Shown here one piece after another: positions 1 through 9,114 of a DNA stretch of 58,482 bases. Below the pieces are notes generated by a model. That model had not been told where the DNA came from. It did not search any database and saw nothing but the letters and a program-made list of their open reading frames with translations. This stretch comes from an uncultured Pelagibacteraceae bacterium (GTDB lineage: Bacteria > Pseudomonadota > Alphaproteobacteria > Pelagibacterales > Pelagibacteraceae), in NCBI GenBank assembly GCA_902541515.1, contig CACBRD010000003.1, positions 1 to 58,482 on the forward strand, given 5' to 3'. A program made the translations under genes and the position numbers. Position 1 is the first letter of the stretch, and each line of letters begins with the position of its first letter.

Positions 1-790
1 ATTGTGCTTGAGGATCATGTTCTGCTTGGCCGATTAAATCACTTGCAGCCCATTCAGGATTTGAGAATTTATCACAAACAATTGTTATTTCAGAAGGCCC
101 TGCAGTCATGCCTTCGATTCCAACATCTCCAAAAACTTCTTTTTTTGCAGCTGCTACATATGAATTCCCAGGTCCAACTATTTTATCAACTCTTTTAATC
201 TTTTTAGTTCCATAAGAAACAGCTGCTATAGCAGATGGACCACCAATAGAGTAAATTTCTCTAATTTTACATTTTCTTGCTGCGTATAAAACAGCCGGAT
301 TTTGGTTTCCCTTGAAACCTGGGTTTATCATTACAATCCTTTTAACTCCCGCAACAATTGCTGGTATAGCATTCATAAGCACACTTGATGGATAAGATAC
401 AAGTGAACCAGGAACATAAATTGCCACAGACTCTAATGGTAAATATTTATATTCAAGTTTGTTTTTAAATTTATCCCTATAAGAAATATTCTTAAATTTT
501 TGCAAAGAATGAAATTTGTAAATTCGATTATAGGCTGTATCAATCGCTTTTTTGACCTTAGGATTTAAAGACTTTATTAACTTAGAAATTTTTAAAGCAC
601 TAGGAATGATTGTAGAGTTTTGATTAAATTTCTTTTCATATTTAATCAATGCTTTATCACCATTTTTTTTTACGTCATTGATAATATTAGTTACAGAGAC
701 TTTGTCAGATTTAATGCTTTTTCTCCTCTTAAAAAGTAAATAATCCAAAGTTTTATCGAAATTTTTAGTTTTACTATTCAATATTTTCAT
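1..790 (-). CDS. hisD: Histidinol dehydrogenase, N-terminal part (truncated by window edge)
   Basis: Catalyses the last two steps of histidine synthesis, NAD-dependent oxidation of L-histidinol to histidine. The frame opens with ATG at 790-788 and stays open to the window edge, giving about 263 residues of a family that is usually near 430. Recognisable family stretches are AIYVPGSLVSYPSSV, the VGPGNSYVAAAKKEVFG segment and, at the edge, GQAEHDPQAQ, which carries the Gln and His that bind zinc in the family. It lies 2 bases after the DUF2948 gene, so it is the last visible member of the dcd-murA-DUF2948-hisD run. The C-terminal catalytic part lies outside the window. Confidence 0.95.
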   Translation of the reverse strand, partial: MKILNSKTKNFDKTLDYLLFKRRKSIKSDKVSVTNIINDVKKNGDKALIKYEKKFNQNSTIIPSALKISKLIKSLNPKVKKAIDTAYNRIYKFHSLQKFKNISYRDKFKNKLEYKYLPLESVAIYVPGSLVSYPSSVLMNAIPAIVAGVKRIVMINPGFKGNQNPAVLYAARKCKIREIYSIGGPSAIAAVSYGTKKIKRVDKIVGPGNSYVAAAKKEVFGDVGIEGMTAGPSEITIVCDKFSNPEWAASDLIGQAEHDPQAQ

Positions 791-792
791 AA

Positions 793-1185
793 TTATTTAA
801 TTTCGTTTTGATCCTCAAGCCTCGCCTCGATAGTTTCTGTTGTTAAAGCTATGTGCGCATTATTATTAAAAATAAGATTTATTTCATAATCATCATTATT
901 TTTCAAATAATCAATTCCAATTAATTCTAAAACTAAATCTTTGTTTGATTGATTAATATTTTTTGATCTTACTTTATCAACAAAATCAAATCGACAGATA
1001 CTATTGATTTTCTTACCTTCTTGATCAGTTTCAACTTTAGTTCTTTCTATTGATAACAAAAAAACCTTATTAGATGCTAGATACTTTATATCTGTAACTT
1101 TAACTTTTGCGCCAGAGCTACAAGCAGAAATCATTTGTAGCCCCTCTTGATCATTTGCAATTATTTTTGCCAAATATTTGCTCAT
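793..1185 (-). CDS. DUF2948 family protein
   Basis: A 130-residue protein of unknown function. The pattern of a short N-terminal 'DQEGLQMISA' segment followed by 'VKVTDIKYLASNKVFLLSIER' resembles the alphaproteobacterial DUF2948 family, and the position between murA and hisD is the usual place for that family. Its ATG overlaps the murA stop codon by one base (TAATG), so it is probably translationally coupled to murA. No signal peptide, membrane segment or catalytic motif is visible. The family name rests on the resemblance and the neighbourhood; the function is not known. Confidence 0.8.
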   Translation of the reverse strand: MSKYLAKIIANDQEGLQMISACSSGAKVKVTDIKYLASNKVFLLSIERTKVETDQEGKKINSICRFDFVDKVRSKNINQSNKDLVLELIGIDYLKNNDDYEINLIFNNNAHIALTTETIEARLEDQNEIK

Positions 1186-2444
1186 TATTTCAATCTTTTA
1201 ATTTTAACACCAATTTTTTTTAATTTATTTTCAATATCTTCATATCCTCTTTCTAAGTGATAGACTCTTCCAACAATACTTTTACCATTCGCCACCATTG
1301 CGGCTAATACTAATGCAACACTGGCTCGTAGGTCACTAGACATTAATTCAGCACCAATAAATTTATTATTGCCCTCAATAAATGCTTTATTGTTTTGAAT
1401 ATTTATTTTAGCACCTAATCTTTGCAACTCAGCAACATGCATGAATCTATTCTCAAAAATACTTTCAGTTATAGAACTTTTCCCAATACTCTTACACATT
1501 AATACCATTAATTGAGCTTGAAGATCTGTTGGAATGCCTGGAAACTCTTTAGTTTTTATATTTTTGATAGGTTTTATTTTGTCAGGTCCTTTTATAAAAA
1601 TTTTGTCATCCAAAGTTTTGATCTTTGCCCCAACTTTTTTTAATAGTTCTATTTCAGTATTTATTATTTTTGGGTCTAAATTTTTAATTTGTAGATTACC
1701 TTTAGCAAGCGTTGCCGCTACACAAAAAGTGCCCGCCTCTATTCTATCAGCCATAACTGTATGACTTGTTTCATTGAGAGAATTAACTCCTAAGATGGTG
1801 CAGGTCCTTCCAGACCATTTTATATTGGCACCTGCTCTATTCAAAAATTGTGTTAAATCTTTTATTTCAGGTTCAATCGCACAGTTCTTTAAAACAGTTT
1901 TACCACTACTCAAAACTGTAGCCATTAATAATTGTTCAGTAGCACCAACAGATATTTTAGGGAACTTAATTGTTTTACCTTTAAGTCTTCCACTTGATTT
2001 AGCTAAAATATATCCATCTTTTATTTTATATTCCATTCCTAGTTGCTTTAATGCACTAAGATGATAATTTACGGGTCGTGCACCTATAAGACATCCTCCG
2101 GGTAAAGATATTTTAGATTTATAAAATTTAGAAATTAATGGACCCAACACTAATATTGAACCTCTCATTGTTTTTACAAGTGAATAACTTGCAAAAGTTT
2201 TCATATTCTTTTTATTAATAATTTTTGCAGATTTTCTGTCTTTAGATAAAATTATTTTTGATCCAAGAGATTTTAATAAATTAAGCATAGTATCTATATC
2301 TCTTACTCTAGGTAAATTTTTAATAATTACTGGTTTGTCAAATAATAAAGTTGCTGCAAGAATCGGTAGAGATGCATTTTTAGAACCCGAAATCGAGACT
2401 TTACCCTTGATTTTACAAGGACCATTGATCAGAAACTTATCCAT
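1185..2444 (-). CDS. murA: UDP-N-acetylglucosamine 1-carboxyvinyltransferase
   Basis: First committed step of peptidoglycan synthesis: transfers enolpyruvate from PEP to UDP-GlcNAc in the cytoplasm. At 419 residues it has the same length as the E. coli enzyme. The N-terminal KGKVSISGSKNASLPILAA contains the substrate-binding Lys-Asn pair, and the loop GGCLIGARPVNYH keeps the reactive cysteine that fosfomycin modifies, so the enzyme is predicted to be of the fosfomycin-sensitive Cys type. It begins 3 bases after dcd and its stop overlaps the DUF2948 start. Confidence 0.97.
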   Translation of the reverse strand: MDKFLINGPCKIKGKVSISGSKNASLPILAATLLFDKPVIIKNLPRVRDIDTMLNLLKSLGSKIILSKDRKSAKIINKKNMKTFASYSLVKTMRGSILVLGPLISKFYKSKISLPGGCLIGARPVNYHLSALKQLGMEYKIKDGYILAKSSGRLKGKTIKFPKISVGATEQLLMATVLSSGKTVLKNCAIEPEIKDLTQFLNRAGANIKWSGRTCTILGVNSLNETSHTVMADRIEAGTFCVAATLAKGNLQIKNLDPKIINTEIELLKKVGAKIKTLDDKIFIKGPDKIKPIKNIKTKEFPGIPTDLQAQLMVLMCKSIGKSSITESIFENRFMHVAELQRLGAKINIQNNKAFIEGNNKFIGAELMSSDLRASVALVLAAMVANGKSIVGRVYHLERGYEDIENKLKKIGVKIKRLK

Positions 2445-2447
2445 AAA

Positions 2448-3008
2448 TTACTTTTTTATTTTAGCAACCTGTATGGTGGTTTGTCCCTGATATTTACCGT
2501 TTTTTGATTTATATGTCGTTTCTGGCTGGGTATCTGATTTAAAAAATAAAAATTGAGCAATACCCTCGTTTGAATAAATCTTTGCAGGATTAGGAGTTGT
2601 GTTGCTTAATTCGATAACAATATTACCTTCAAATTCATTTTCAATTGGCGTTACATTACAAATAATTCCTGTTCTTGCATAAGTACTTTTTCCAACACAA
2701 ATACAAAGGACATCCTTTGGAATTCTAAAATATTCAATGGTTTTTGCCAAAACAAATGAATTAGGTGGAATTATACAGTATGGCCCCTTTCGCTCAATAA
2801 AGTTTTCATCAGAAAAGTTTTTTGGATCCACTAGCGAACTATTAACATTTGTAAATATTCTATACTCATCAGAAATTCTAACATCGTAACCCATGCTACT
2901 TAGTCCATATGATATTTTCCCCTCAGAGACTTGATGATCCAAAAATGGTTCGATCATCTTATGCTCTTTACACATTTTTTTTATCCAAGAGTCTGGCTGA
3001 ATGGACAT
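2448..3008 (-). CDS. dcd: dCTP deaminase
   Basis: Deaminates dCTP to dUTP, supplying the dUMP/dTTP pathway. The 186-residue length fits the family. Visible motifs are [33 protein letters not shown] (substrate Ser/Arg and the approach to the catalytic region), and [14 protein letters not shown], which holds the catalytic glutamate. The C-terminal YQGQTTIQ segment matches the lid region that closes over the nucleotide. First gene of the minus-strand dcd-murA-DUF2948-hisD run. No thymidylate-pathway partner is in the window. Confidence 0.95.
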   Translation of the reverse strand: MSIQPDSWIKKMCKEHKMIEPFLDHQVSEGKISYGLSSMGYDVRISDEYRIFTNVNSSLVDPKNFSDENFIERKGPYCIIPPNSFVLAKTIEYFRIPKDVLCICVGKSTYARTGIICNVTPIENEFEGNIVIELSNTTPNPAKIYSNEGIAQFLFFKSDTQPETTYKSKNGKYQGQTTIQVAKIKK

Positions 3009-3067
3009 TATTTTGTTTTCTTTTTATTTTTTTTTTGAAAAATTTTTCTCTTTTTTAAATTTTTCCT

Positions 3068-3090
3068 AAGCGCAATGCTCAAGCGCTCAT
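3068..3090. other. Small GC-rich hairpin downstream of the lysine-rich gene
   Basis: An inverted repeat AGCGC...GCGCT around a short loop stands out in AT-rich sequence between the 66-residue gene and dcd. On the plus strand it is followed by a T-rich stretch. On the minus strand, where the flanking genes lie, the following bases are A-rich, so it is not a convincing intrinsic terminator there. It may separate the lysine-rich gene from dcd or be a weak structural element. Confidence 0.3.
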
Positions 3091-3105
3091 TTTTATTTTT
3101 AGTAA

Positions 3106-3306
3106 TCATTCTTTATTTGGATTGGTAAGGAAATCTAAAGTTATTGGTTTAGATGCATCTAAAGCTTTATCCTTATTATCATCTTTTTTAGGGCCCTCTT
3201 TTGCTAATCTTTTTGCTTTTTTTTCAGCAAGTTTTCTTTCCCTTTTCGCTTGCTTTTCCATGAGCTTGGCACTTTTGGTTGATTTATAATCGTAATGAAT
3301 ACCCAT
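3106..3306 (-). CDS. Small lysine-rich hypothetical protein
   Basis: A 66-residue protein of no recognised family. After MGIHYDYKSTKSAK it is a highly charged predicted helix dominated by Lys, Arg, Glu and Ala (KQAKRERKLAEKKAKRLAKE), followed by a loose acidic/lysine linker and an uncharged tail PITLDFLTNPNKE. No membrane segment or signal peptide. AAGGA lies 6 bases before the ATG, a good ribosome binding site for this genome, which supports a real gene. The tail looks like a short docking peptide, but that is only an impression. Confidence 0.7.
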   Translation of the reverse strand: MGIHYDYKSTKSAKLMEKQAKRERKLAEKKAKRLAKEGPKKDDNKDKALDASKPITLDFLTNPNKE

Positions 3307-3406
3307 AAAATTTCCTTGGTAAGATATAAATCATATTAATCAAAAAATTAAGGCAATAATTTGGAAAAAATGCTCTATTATCAATAAAAATAGAATTGAT
3401 CCAAAT

Positions 3407-3480
3407 GCTCCTGTAGTTAAATGGCATAACGTGTCCATGGTAAGGATAAATTCCAAGTTCGATTCTTGGTGGGAGCACCA
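3407..3480 (+). tRNA. tRNA-Thr (anticodon GGT)
   Basis: A 74-base cloverleaf reading on the plus strand. The acceptor arm GCTCCTG pairs with TGGGAGC, followed by discriminator A and an encoded CCA. The D arm has GTTA/TAAC, the anticodon loop ATGGTAA sits on stem TGTCC/GGATA, and the T arm is CCAAG-TTCGATT-CTTGG. The loop gives anticodon GGT, decoding ACC/ACT threonine codons. It lies between two minus-strand genes, so it is its own transcription unit. Confidence 0.85.
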
Positions 3481-4206
3481 CTAATTTTTATAAAAAGACT
3501 TTCTAAGAAAAATTGTAATCAAGACTAAACTAAAAAAGGCTAAAATTGGAATATATATTTCAGGTGAAAAAATTATATCTGTAATTTTAGGAACTTGTGA
3601 ATTTTGTTCTATTACTTTTTCTAGACCACTACCTAAGGAAACAGCTAAAAAAATTTGAGGTATAATTCCTATTAATGATGCGAAAAAAAAATTTTTTACC
3701 CTAACATCAAAAATTGTAGGCAAGATGCAGCTAAGTTGCCAAGGTATTCCTCCAATAAATCTATATATTAATAGATAATAAAATTCAGACTTTTTAAATT
3801 TTCTCTCTAGATTTTGATATCTATTTAAAAATTTATCTCTAATTAAATCTTTTAAAAAATAGTTTCCAAAAATATATAGAAATGTTGCACCAACACTCAT
3901 ACCTATGACCACAATTATAGTACCCAGCCATTTGCCAAAAATAAATCCTCCTAGTAATGCAATTGGAGAACCAAAACCTAAAAATGGGAAAACCCATAAT
4001 ATTGTGAAAATTAAAAAAATTATGGATATTAAAAACAAATTAGAATTTTTTAATTTTAGAAAATACAATCTGTTTTCTTTAATGAAGTCATAAGAAGTTA
4101 TTTCTTGGATACTAAATTTTGAAAAAAACAATAACACAAATATAGTAAGTAAAACTAAGTATGATAAACCTATTATTATTTTAGTTTTCTTAGCTTTTTC
4201 CATCAT
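3481..4206 (-). CDS. TVP38/TMEM64-type (DedA superfamily) membrane protein
   Basis: A 241-residue integral membrane protein with about six hydrophobic segments, including an N-terminal one. The core FPFLGFGSPIALLGGFIFGKWLG...GATFLYIFGNYFL and the later YRFIGGIPWQLSCILPTIFDVRVKNFFFASLIGIIPQ follow the VTT/SNARE-associated pattern of the TVP38/TMEM64 family, whose members are thought to act in lipid scrambling or envelope homeostasis. The start may be the first or second ATG (MMEK). It ends one base beyond the tRNA-Thr gene, tail to tail, and is divergent from rpmH. Confidence 0.85.
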   Translation of the reverse strand: MMEKAKKTKIIIGLSYLVLLTIFVLLFFSKFSIQEITSYDFIKENRLYFLKLKNSNLFLISIIFLIFTILWVFPFLGFGSPIALLGGFIFGKWLGTIIVVIGMSVGATFLYIFGNYFLKDLIRDKFLNRYQNLERKFKKSEFYYLLIYRFIGGIPWQLSCILPTIFDVRVKNFFFASLIGIIPQIFLAVSLGSGLEKVIEQNSQVPKITDIIFSPEIYIPILAFFSLVLITIFLRKSFYKN

Positions 4207-4294
4207 GGTTCATGGTATTTATAAATCTTCTATTTGCTATTTATATATTTAATTATTATAAAGAGCGAAATTTTATACAAATTTAACCACTTTT

Positions 4295-4456
4295 ATGAAA
4301 AGAACATATCAACCATCTAGGAAAAAAAGAAGCCGAACCCATGGTTTTAGATCAAAAATGAAAACCAAGGGCGGTAGAAAACTTTTAAAAAGAAGAAGAG
4401 CTAGAGGAAGAAAAAATTTAACAGTATCCTCCACTGTTAAACGAAGAAGAAAATAA
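4295..4456 (+). CDS. rpmH: 50S ribosomal protein L34
   Basis: A 53-residue ribosomal protein of the large subunit. The start [20 protein letters not shown] and the internal [18 protein letters not shown] are the conserved L34 core. Most bacterial L34 proteins are 44-47 residues; this one carries a basic C-terminal extension ending [10 protein letters not shown]. Standard neighbour of rnpA, which follows 10 bases after the stop. Transcription probably starts in the AT-rich divergent region 4207-4294. Confidence 0.97.
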   Translation: MKRTYQPSRKKRSRTHGFRSKMKTKGGRKLLKRRRARGRKNLTVSSTVKRRRK

Positions 4457-4466
4457 AGCCAACTCA

Positions 4467-4808
4467 ATGAAAAGCAAAATTGTTGCTCTTTCAAAGAATG
4501 AAGACTTTAAAACTTTGCTTAAAAAGAAAAAAGTATCAAACAGATATGTAACAATTTTTTTTGGTAATATTAATAAAAAAAATAATCAGAAACTTAATAT
4601 TTCTTTTGTAACTAAGAAGAAGATAGGAAATGCTGTAAAGAGAAACAAGATAAAGAGGAGACTAAGGAATATTATGAATGATGCTGTTAAAGAAATATGT
4701 CTAAAATATCAATATTCATATCTTGTTATTGCTAAGTCAACTATGCTAAATAATGAATTTAAAATTATAAAAGAAACCTTATTTCAGGATTTTAAAAAAA
4801 TTAAATAA
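4467..4808 (+). CDS. rnpA: Ribonuclease P protein component
   Basis: Protein subunit of RNase P, which assists the RNA subunit in removing 5' leaders from pre-tRNAs. 113 residues, typical of the family. The basic RNR motif region is seen as [20 protein letters not shown]. The classical rpmH-rnpA-yidD-yidC order is preserved. Its stop codon overlaps the yidD start (TAATG). The RNA subunit gene rnpB is not in this window. Confidence 0.95.
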   Translation: MKSKIVALSKNEDFKTLLKKKKVSNRYVTIFFGNINKKNNQKLNISFVTKKKIGNAVKRNKIKRRLRNIMNDAVKEICLKYQYSYLVIAKSTMLNNEFKIIKETLFQDFKKIK

Positions 4809-5047
4809 TGGACATTTTTACAATTATATTTATAAAATTAATTCGGGCTTACAAATACCTAATAAGTCCATTCCTAGGTAACTCTTGTAGGTACTTTCCA
4901 TCTTGTTCCGATTATAGCATTGAGGCATTAAAAACTTATGGTTTTTTTAAGGGTGGATATTTAAGTTTAAAAAGGATTCTTTCATGCCACCCTTTTAAAG
5001 AAGGTGGAATTGATCCTGTAAAAAAAGAAATAAAAGTTAAAAAATAA
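4808..5047 (+). CDS. yidD: Membrane protein insertion efficiency factor YidD
   Basis: A 79-residue protein of the YidD family, associated with YidC-dependent insertion of inner-membrane proteins. The segment [20 protein letters not shown] followed by [20 protein letters not shown] and the conserved [12 protein letters not shown] tail contain the three family cysteines. An amphipathic N-terminal helix is visible. It overlaps both neighbours by one base (TAATG), implying coupled translation of rnpA-yidD-yidC. Confidence 0.95.
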   Translation: MDIFTIIFIKLIRAYKYLISPFLGNSCRYFPSCSDYSIEALKTYGFFKGGYLSLKRILSCHPFKEGGIDPVKKEIKVKK

Positions 5048-6726
5048 TGGACTCTAAAAATACAATAGCAGCTATAGCTTTATCATCTGCTGTAATTGTT
5101 TTATGGGCATTATTCTTTGTTCCAGAAAAATCAACAGTAAATCAAAATATTGTTGAAAAAGAAAAAGTTGAACAAAGCGGTGATGCACCAAGCTTAGAAC
5201 AAAAGGAAACACAAATTACAATTTCACGAGATGATGCATTAAAACAAACTGAAAGAATTCAATTTGAAAATGAAAATATTATAGGTTCAATATCATTAAA
5301 AGGTGCATCAATAGATGATTTAACTTTCAAGAATTATAAAGTAACCCTTGATAATGAAAAAAGAGTAACTTTATTAGGACCTCGAAACATTAAAGAAGGA
5401 TATCTAATAGATAGTGGTTTTGTTACTTCTGATAAAAATGTTGATGTTCCTAACTCAGATACAATTTGGTCAATAGAAGGTAACAACAAACTCACAGATG
5501 GGTCTCCAATAAAACTATCATGGTCCAACGAACAGGGTCTAAAATTTGAAAAAGTAATATCGTTAGATGATAAATATCTTTTTACAGTTAAACAAAAAAT
5601 AATTAATGAGAGTAATAATAAATATGATTTTTACTCATATGGACAAATAATAAGAAATGAAATTCCGGAAATAATTGACTTTTTAATTCTTCATGAAGGA
5701 CTCATTGCAACTTTGGATGATGAGTTAATAGAAGAGGATTATGATGATATTCAAGAAAAGAAGTTTGCTAAAGTAGCTAATAAAGGGTGGTTAGGGATAA
5801 GTGATAAATATTGGATTACTTCCTTAATACCACCAAAAGATAAAGAGTTTAAAACAACATTCGACTATAAAAATAAATTTAGAGCAAATTTTATTTCTAC
5901 AGATCCTTTGGCATTAAATGAAAAAAGTTCAATAGAGGAAGAATTACAAATTATCGTTGCCGCAAAGAGAGTGGATGTGATAGACGGATATGCTGAAAAA
6001 CTCAACATAGATAAATTTGATTTAGTTATTGATTGGGGATTTTTATACTTCATAACCAAGCCTCTATTTTATGGAATTGATTATTTCTTTAAACTACTTG
6101 GAAACTATGGTTTGGCGATTATAGCTATCACTATTTGTATTCGTTTAGTTTTTTTTCCATTGGCTAACTTTTCATTTAAAAGCATGGCAAAAATGAAAGT
6201 TCTTCAACCAGAAATGGTTCGTCTTAAAGAGTTGCATAAAAATGATAAAATGAAACTTCAACAAGAAATGATGGCTCTTTACAAAAAGGAAAAAGTAAAC
6301 CCAATGTCAGGTTGTTTGCCAATTCTTGTTCAAATACCTGTATTTTTTGCATTATATAAAGTTTTGTTTGTCACTATTGAAATGAGACAAATGCCATTCT
6401 ATGGATGGATTCATGATTTAAGTGAAAGAGATCCTACAAGTATATTTAATATTTTTGGTTTATTACCCTACGACGTTCCAAGTTTCTTGGTTATTGGAGC
6501 TTGGCCAGTAGCAATGGGAGTTTCGATGTGGGTGCAACAAAAATTAAATCCCGCACCTACTGATCCAATGCAGGCTAAAATTTTTGCTTTCTTCCCGCTT
6601 TTCTTAACTGTAATACTCGCACCATTCCCAAGTGGGTTAGTTATTTACTGGACTGTTAATAATATTTTAACAATGGCTCAGCAAGTATTTATTATGAGAA
6701 GAACAACAGTCAAAACGACAACCTAA
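5047..6726 (+). CDS. yidC: Membrane protein insertase YidC
   Basis: Inner-membrane insertase/foldase acting with or without SecYEG. The 559 residues show an N-terminal membrane anchor (IAAIALSSAVIVLWALFFV), a large periplasmic domain of about 300 residues and a C-terminal core with five membrane segments. The core contains ICIRLVFFPL, whose arginine corresponds to the functionally important residue in the hydrophilic groove, and the NPMSGCLPILVQIPVFFALYKVL segment. Full length for a Gram-negative YidC. In many alphaproteobacteria the GTPase gene engB lies between yidC and argB; here only 21 bases separate them. Confidence 0.97.
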   Translation: MDSKNTIAAIALSSAVIVLWALFFVPEKSTVNQNIVEKEKVEQSGDAPSLEQKETQITISRDDALKQTERIQFENENIIGSISLKGASIDDLTFKNYKVTLDNEKRVTLLGPRNIKEGYLIDSGFVTSDKNVDVPNSDTIWSIEGNNKLTDGSPIKLSWSNEQGLKFEKVISLDDKYLFTVKQKIINESNNKYDFYSYGQIIRNEIPEIIDFLILHEGLIATLDDELIEEDYDDIQEKKFAKVANKGWLGISDKYWITSLIPPKDKEFKTTFDYKNKFRANFISTDPLALNEKSSIEEELQIIVAAKRVDVIDGYAEKLNIDKFDLVIDWGFLYFITKPLFYGIDYFFKLLGNYGLAIIAITICIRLVFFPLANFSFKSMAKMKVLQPEMVRLKELHKNDKMKLQQEMMALYKKEKVNPMSGCLPILVQIPVFFALYKVLFVTIEMRQMPFYGWIHDLSERDPTSIFNIFGLLPYDVPSFLVIGAWPVAMGVSMWVQQKLNPAPTDPMQAKIFAFFPLFLTVILAPFPSGLVIYWTVNNILTMAQQVFIMRRTTVKTTT

Positions 6727-6747
6727 ATTTTAATTTAAAATAAATTA

Positions 6748-7596
6748 ATGGACTTAAAAAAAATTCTTCCCGAAAACGGACCCCCAATAAACGAGGTTAA
6801 TAAATATATAGAAAAATACAAAAATGACTTGATAGTCATAAAATATGGAGGAAATGTTTTAATTGATAGAAATATCTTTGATAATTTTATTACTGATTTA
6901 AGTATTTTAAATAAATTAGGTCTTTCAGTTATTGTAGTTCATGGTGGAGGTCCGAGAATCAAGAGAGAGTTAGATAAATCTAATATTCAATCAAAATTTA
7001 TAAGAGGGCTAAGAGTTACTGATGAAAAAATTATAAACATTGTTGAGTCGGTCTTAATAGATTTTAATAATGATATTGTAAGCTCTTTGGACAAAAAAAA
7101 TACAGAAGCGGTCTCCATCCACACTAAAAAAGATAATATTATTGAGGTTGTACCAGAGGCAAAAGAATTGGGTTTTGTTGGTCTACCAAATAAGATTAAT
7201 AACGATATTTTATTGAATATAATTCAACAAAATAAAATACCAATTGTTTCACCATTAGGATTAGATAAAAATAATCAAACACATAATATTAATGGTGATA
7301 CTGCGGCAATGGCTGTAGCTAAATCTCTCAAATCAAGGAGATTGCTTTTGATGACAAATGTTGATGGTGTTTTAAATAAAGAAAAAAAACTTATAGATGA
7401 AATATCCTCATCCGAAATATTAGAGATGGTAAAAGATGAGACAATTACTGAAGGAATGATACCCAAAATAAATGCTTGTCTAGATGCTGTTAATAATGGA
7501 GTTACAGCAGCAGGTATAATTAATGGTACAAAACAGCATTCTTGTTTATGGGAAATTTTCTCAGACAAAGGATCAGGTACATTAATAAGAAAATGA
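6748..7596 (+). CDS. argB: Acetylglutamate kinase
   Basis: Phosphorylates N-acetylglutamate in arginine synthesis. 282 residues, normal for the family. The phosphate-binding KYGGNVL, the VHGGGPRI glycine motif, FIRGLRVTDE and the ATP-side segment LLLMTNVDGVL are all present, as is EGMIPKINACLDAV. Its stop overlaps the start of the HAD nucleotidase gene (ATGA). Whether it is arginine-inhibited cannot be read with certainty. Confidence 0.97.
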   Translation: MDLKKILPENGPPINEVNKYIEKYKNDLIVIKYGGNVLIDRNIFDNFITDLSILNKLGLSVIVVHGGGPRIKRELDKSNIQSKFIRGLRVTDEKIINIVESVLIDFNNDIVSSLDKKNTEAVSIHTKKDNIIEVVPEAKELGFVGLPNKINNDILLNIIQQNKIPIVSPLGLDKNNQTHNINGDTAAMAVAKSLKSRRLLLMTNVDGVLNKEKKLIDEISSSEILEMVKDETITEGMIPKINACLDAVNNGVTAAGIINGTKQHSCLWEIFSDKGSGTLIRK

Positions 7597-8282
7597 ATTT
7601 AAAAGAAAAAAAATATCTGCTACTTGATCTTGATGGTGTTTGTTATGGAAAGCACAATAACTATTCTTTAGAGCGTGTGTTTGGTCAAGTTTCACAGAGG
7701 ATGACTCAATTTATATCTGAAAAACTTAAAATTAATAAAGATAAAGCCAAAGAATTACAAACAAATTATTTCTATAAATATAATACATCATTAAGAGGAT
7801 TAATGGTCCATAATGGAATATCACCAGATGAATTTTTATCTTACGTCCATGAAATTGATTTATCATTTATGAAAGAAGATAAAATTATGAGAAATGAACT
7901 TAAACAATTAGATATGGAAAAATTTATCTTCACCAATGGTAGTGCTGAACATGCCGCTAATATTTTAACTCACTTGGGTGTGTATGATTTATTTGGAAGA
8001 GATAAGGTTTTTGATATTAAAGACGCTGGTTATGTACCTAAACCAGAAGCGGAAACATTCGACTTAATGGTAAAAAAATTTGGCATAAATCCAAAAGAAA
8101 CTATTTACATTGAAGATATAGCTAAAAATTTAAGTATAGGTCACGAACGAGGTTGTACAACCGTTTGGTTAGTTAATGATGAGCATTTTGGAAAAATGGA
8201 TGCAGACAAAGATTTTATTTCACACAAAATTGAAAATCTGTCTTTATTTCTAAAAGAAATAAGGCTATTAAAAAGTAATTAA
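7593..8282 (+). CDS. HAD-family pyrimidine 5'-nucleotidase-like phosphatase
   Basis: A 229-residue HAD-superfamily hydrolase of the SDT1/pyrimidine 5'-nucleotidase type, commonly found beside argB in alphaproteobacteria. Motif I is [11 protein letters not shown] (nucleophile and acid/base Asp), motif II FTNGS, and motif [10 protein letters not shown]; a lysine at VPKPEAETF serves as motif III. The frame extends upstream to 7542, but the ATG at 7593, overlapping the argB stop, places motif I at the normal distance from the N-terminus and was chosen. The physiological substrate is not known. Confidence 0.88.
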   Translation: MNLKEKKYLLLDLDGVCYGKHNNYSLERVFGQVSQRMTQFISEKLKINKDKAKELQTNYFYKYNTSLRGLMVHNGISPDEFLSYVHEIDLSFMKEDKIMRNELKQLDMEKFIFTNGSAEHAANILTHLGVYDLFGRDKVFDIKDAGYVPKPEAETFDLMVKKFGINPKETIYIEDIAKNLSIGHERGCTTVWLVNDEHFGKMDADKDFISHKIENLSLFLKEIRLLKSN

Positions 8283-8284
8283 TT

Positions 8285-9112
8285 ATGTCTTTAGAAAAAA
8301 TTATCAATGATGCTTGGGAAAATAAAGATCAGGTAAACCAAAATTCTGATCAAAATTTAAAAGATGCTATAAACCAAGTTATTGCTGATTTAGATAGTGG
8401 TAAATCAAGAGTTGCTGAGAAAATTAATGGAGAATGGGTAACTCATCAGCACCTTAAAAAAGCTATAATGTTAAGTTTTAGAATTTACCCAATGGAAAAT
8501 TTAAATGGTCCTTATAGTAGTTGGTATGATAAATCACATTTATTAAAAGGTAAAACTGCAGGATGGACCAAAGCTGATCATGAAAAAGCAGGTTTTAGGA
8601 TGGTTCCGAACTCACCAGTAAGAAAAGGTTCATTTGTCGGAAAAAACGCTGTTCTTATGCCATGTTATGTAAACATTGGGGCATATATTGACGAAGGAAC
8701 GATGATAGATACTTTTGCAAGAGCTGGTAGTTGTTGTCAGATAGGTAAGAATTGCCATATTTCTGCAGGTTCGGGTGTTGGTGGAGTTCTAGAGCCCGCA
8801 CAAGCTTTACCAACAATCATAGAGGATAATGTATTTCTTGGAGCGATGTCAGAGGTAGTTGAAGGCGTAATTGTTGGAGAAGGTTCAGTTTTAAGTATGG
8901 GTATGTATATTGGTCAATCAACCAAAATAGTTGAGAGGAAAACTGGGAAAATTACTTATGGGAAAATACCACCTTATTCAGTTGTAGTTCCAGGCTCGTT
9001 GCCTGATAAAAACAATTCTTCTGCACCCTCCTTGTATTGTGCAGTAATAATTAAACAAGTTGATGAAAAAACAAGATCTAAAACTTCTATTAACGACCTC
9101 TTAAGAGACTAA
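8285..9112 (+). CDS. dapD: 2,3,4,5-tetrahydropyridine-2,6-dicarboxylate N-succinyltransferase
   Basis: Succinyl-transfer step of the lysine/diaminopimelate pathway. 275 residues, as in E. coli. The N-terminal helical part is followed by a left-handed beta-helix of hexapeptide repeats ([20 protein letters not shown], then [19 protein letters not shown]). The segment [22 protein letters not shown] is characteristic. It lies 2 bases before dapE, so the two succinylase-branch enzymes are probably co-expressed. Confidence 0.97.
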   Translation: MSLEKIINDAWENKDQVNQNSDQNLKDAINQVIADLDSGKSRVAEKINGEWVTHQHLKKAIMLSFRIYPMENLNGPYSSWYDKSHLLKGKTAGWTKADHEKAGFRMVPNSPVRKGSFVGKNAVLMPCYVNIGAYIDEGTMIDTFARAGSCCQIGKNCHISAGSGVGGVLEPAQALPTIIEDNVFLGAMSEVVEGVIVGEGSVLSMGMYIGQSTKIVERKTGKITYGKIPPYSVVVPGSLPDKNNSSAPSLYCAVIIKQVDEKTRSKTSINDLLRD

Positions 9113-9114
9113 AA

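Noticed and set aside
4..198. A plus-strand frame at the window start
   Set aside because: It is the antisense of hisD, whose minus-strand reading gives a clear histidinol dehydrogenase.
3284..3481. A 65-codon minus-strand frame across the tRNA-Thr gene
   Set aside because: It reads through the antisense of tRNA-Thr (PPRIELGIYPYHGHV is the typical reverse translation of a tRNA T arm) and is not a protein gene.
7542..7592. Upstream start for the HAD nucleotidase
   Set aside because: The extension lies within the argB coding end, and the ATG overlapping the argB stop places the HAD motif I at the normal position.
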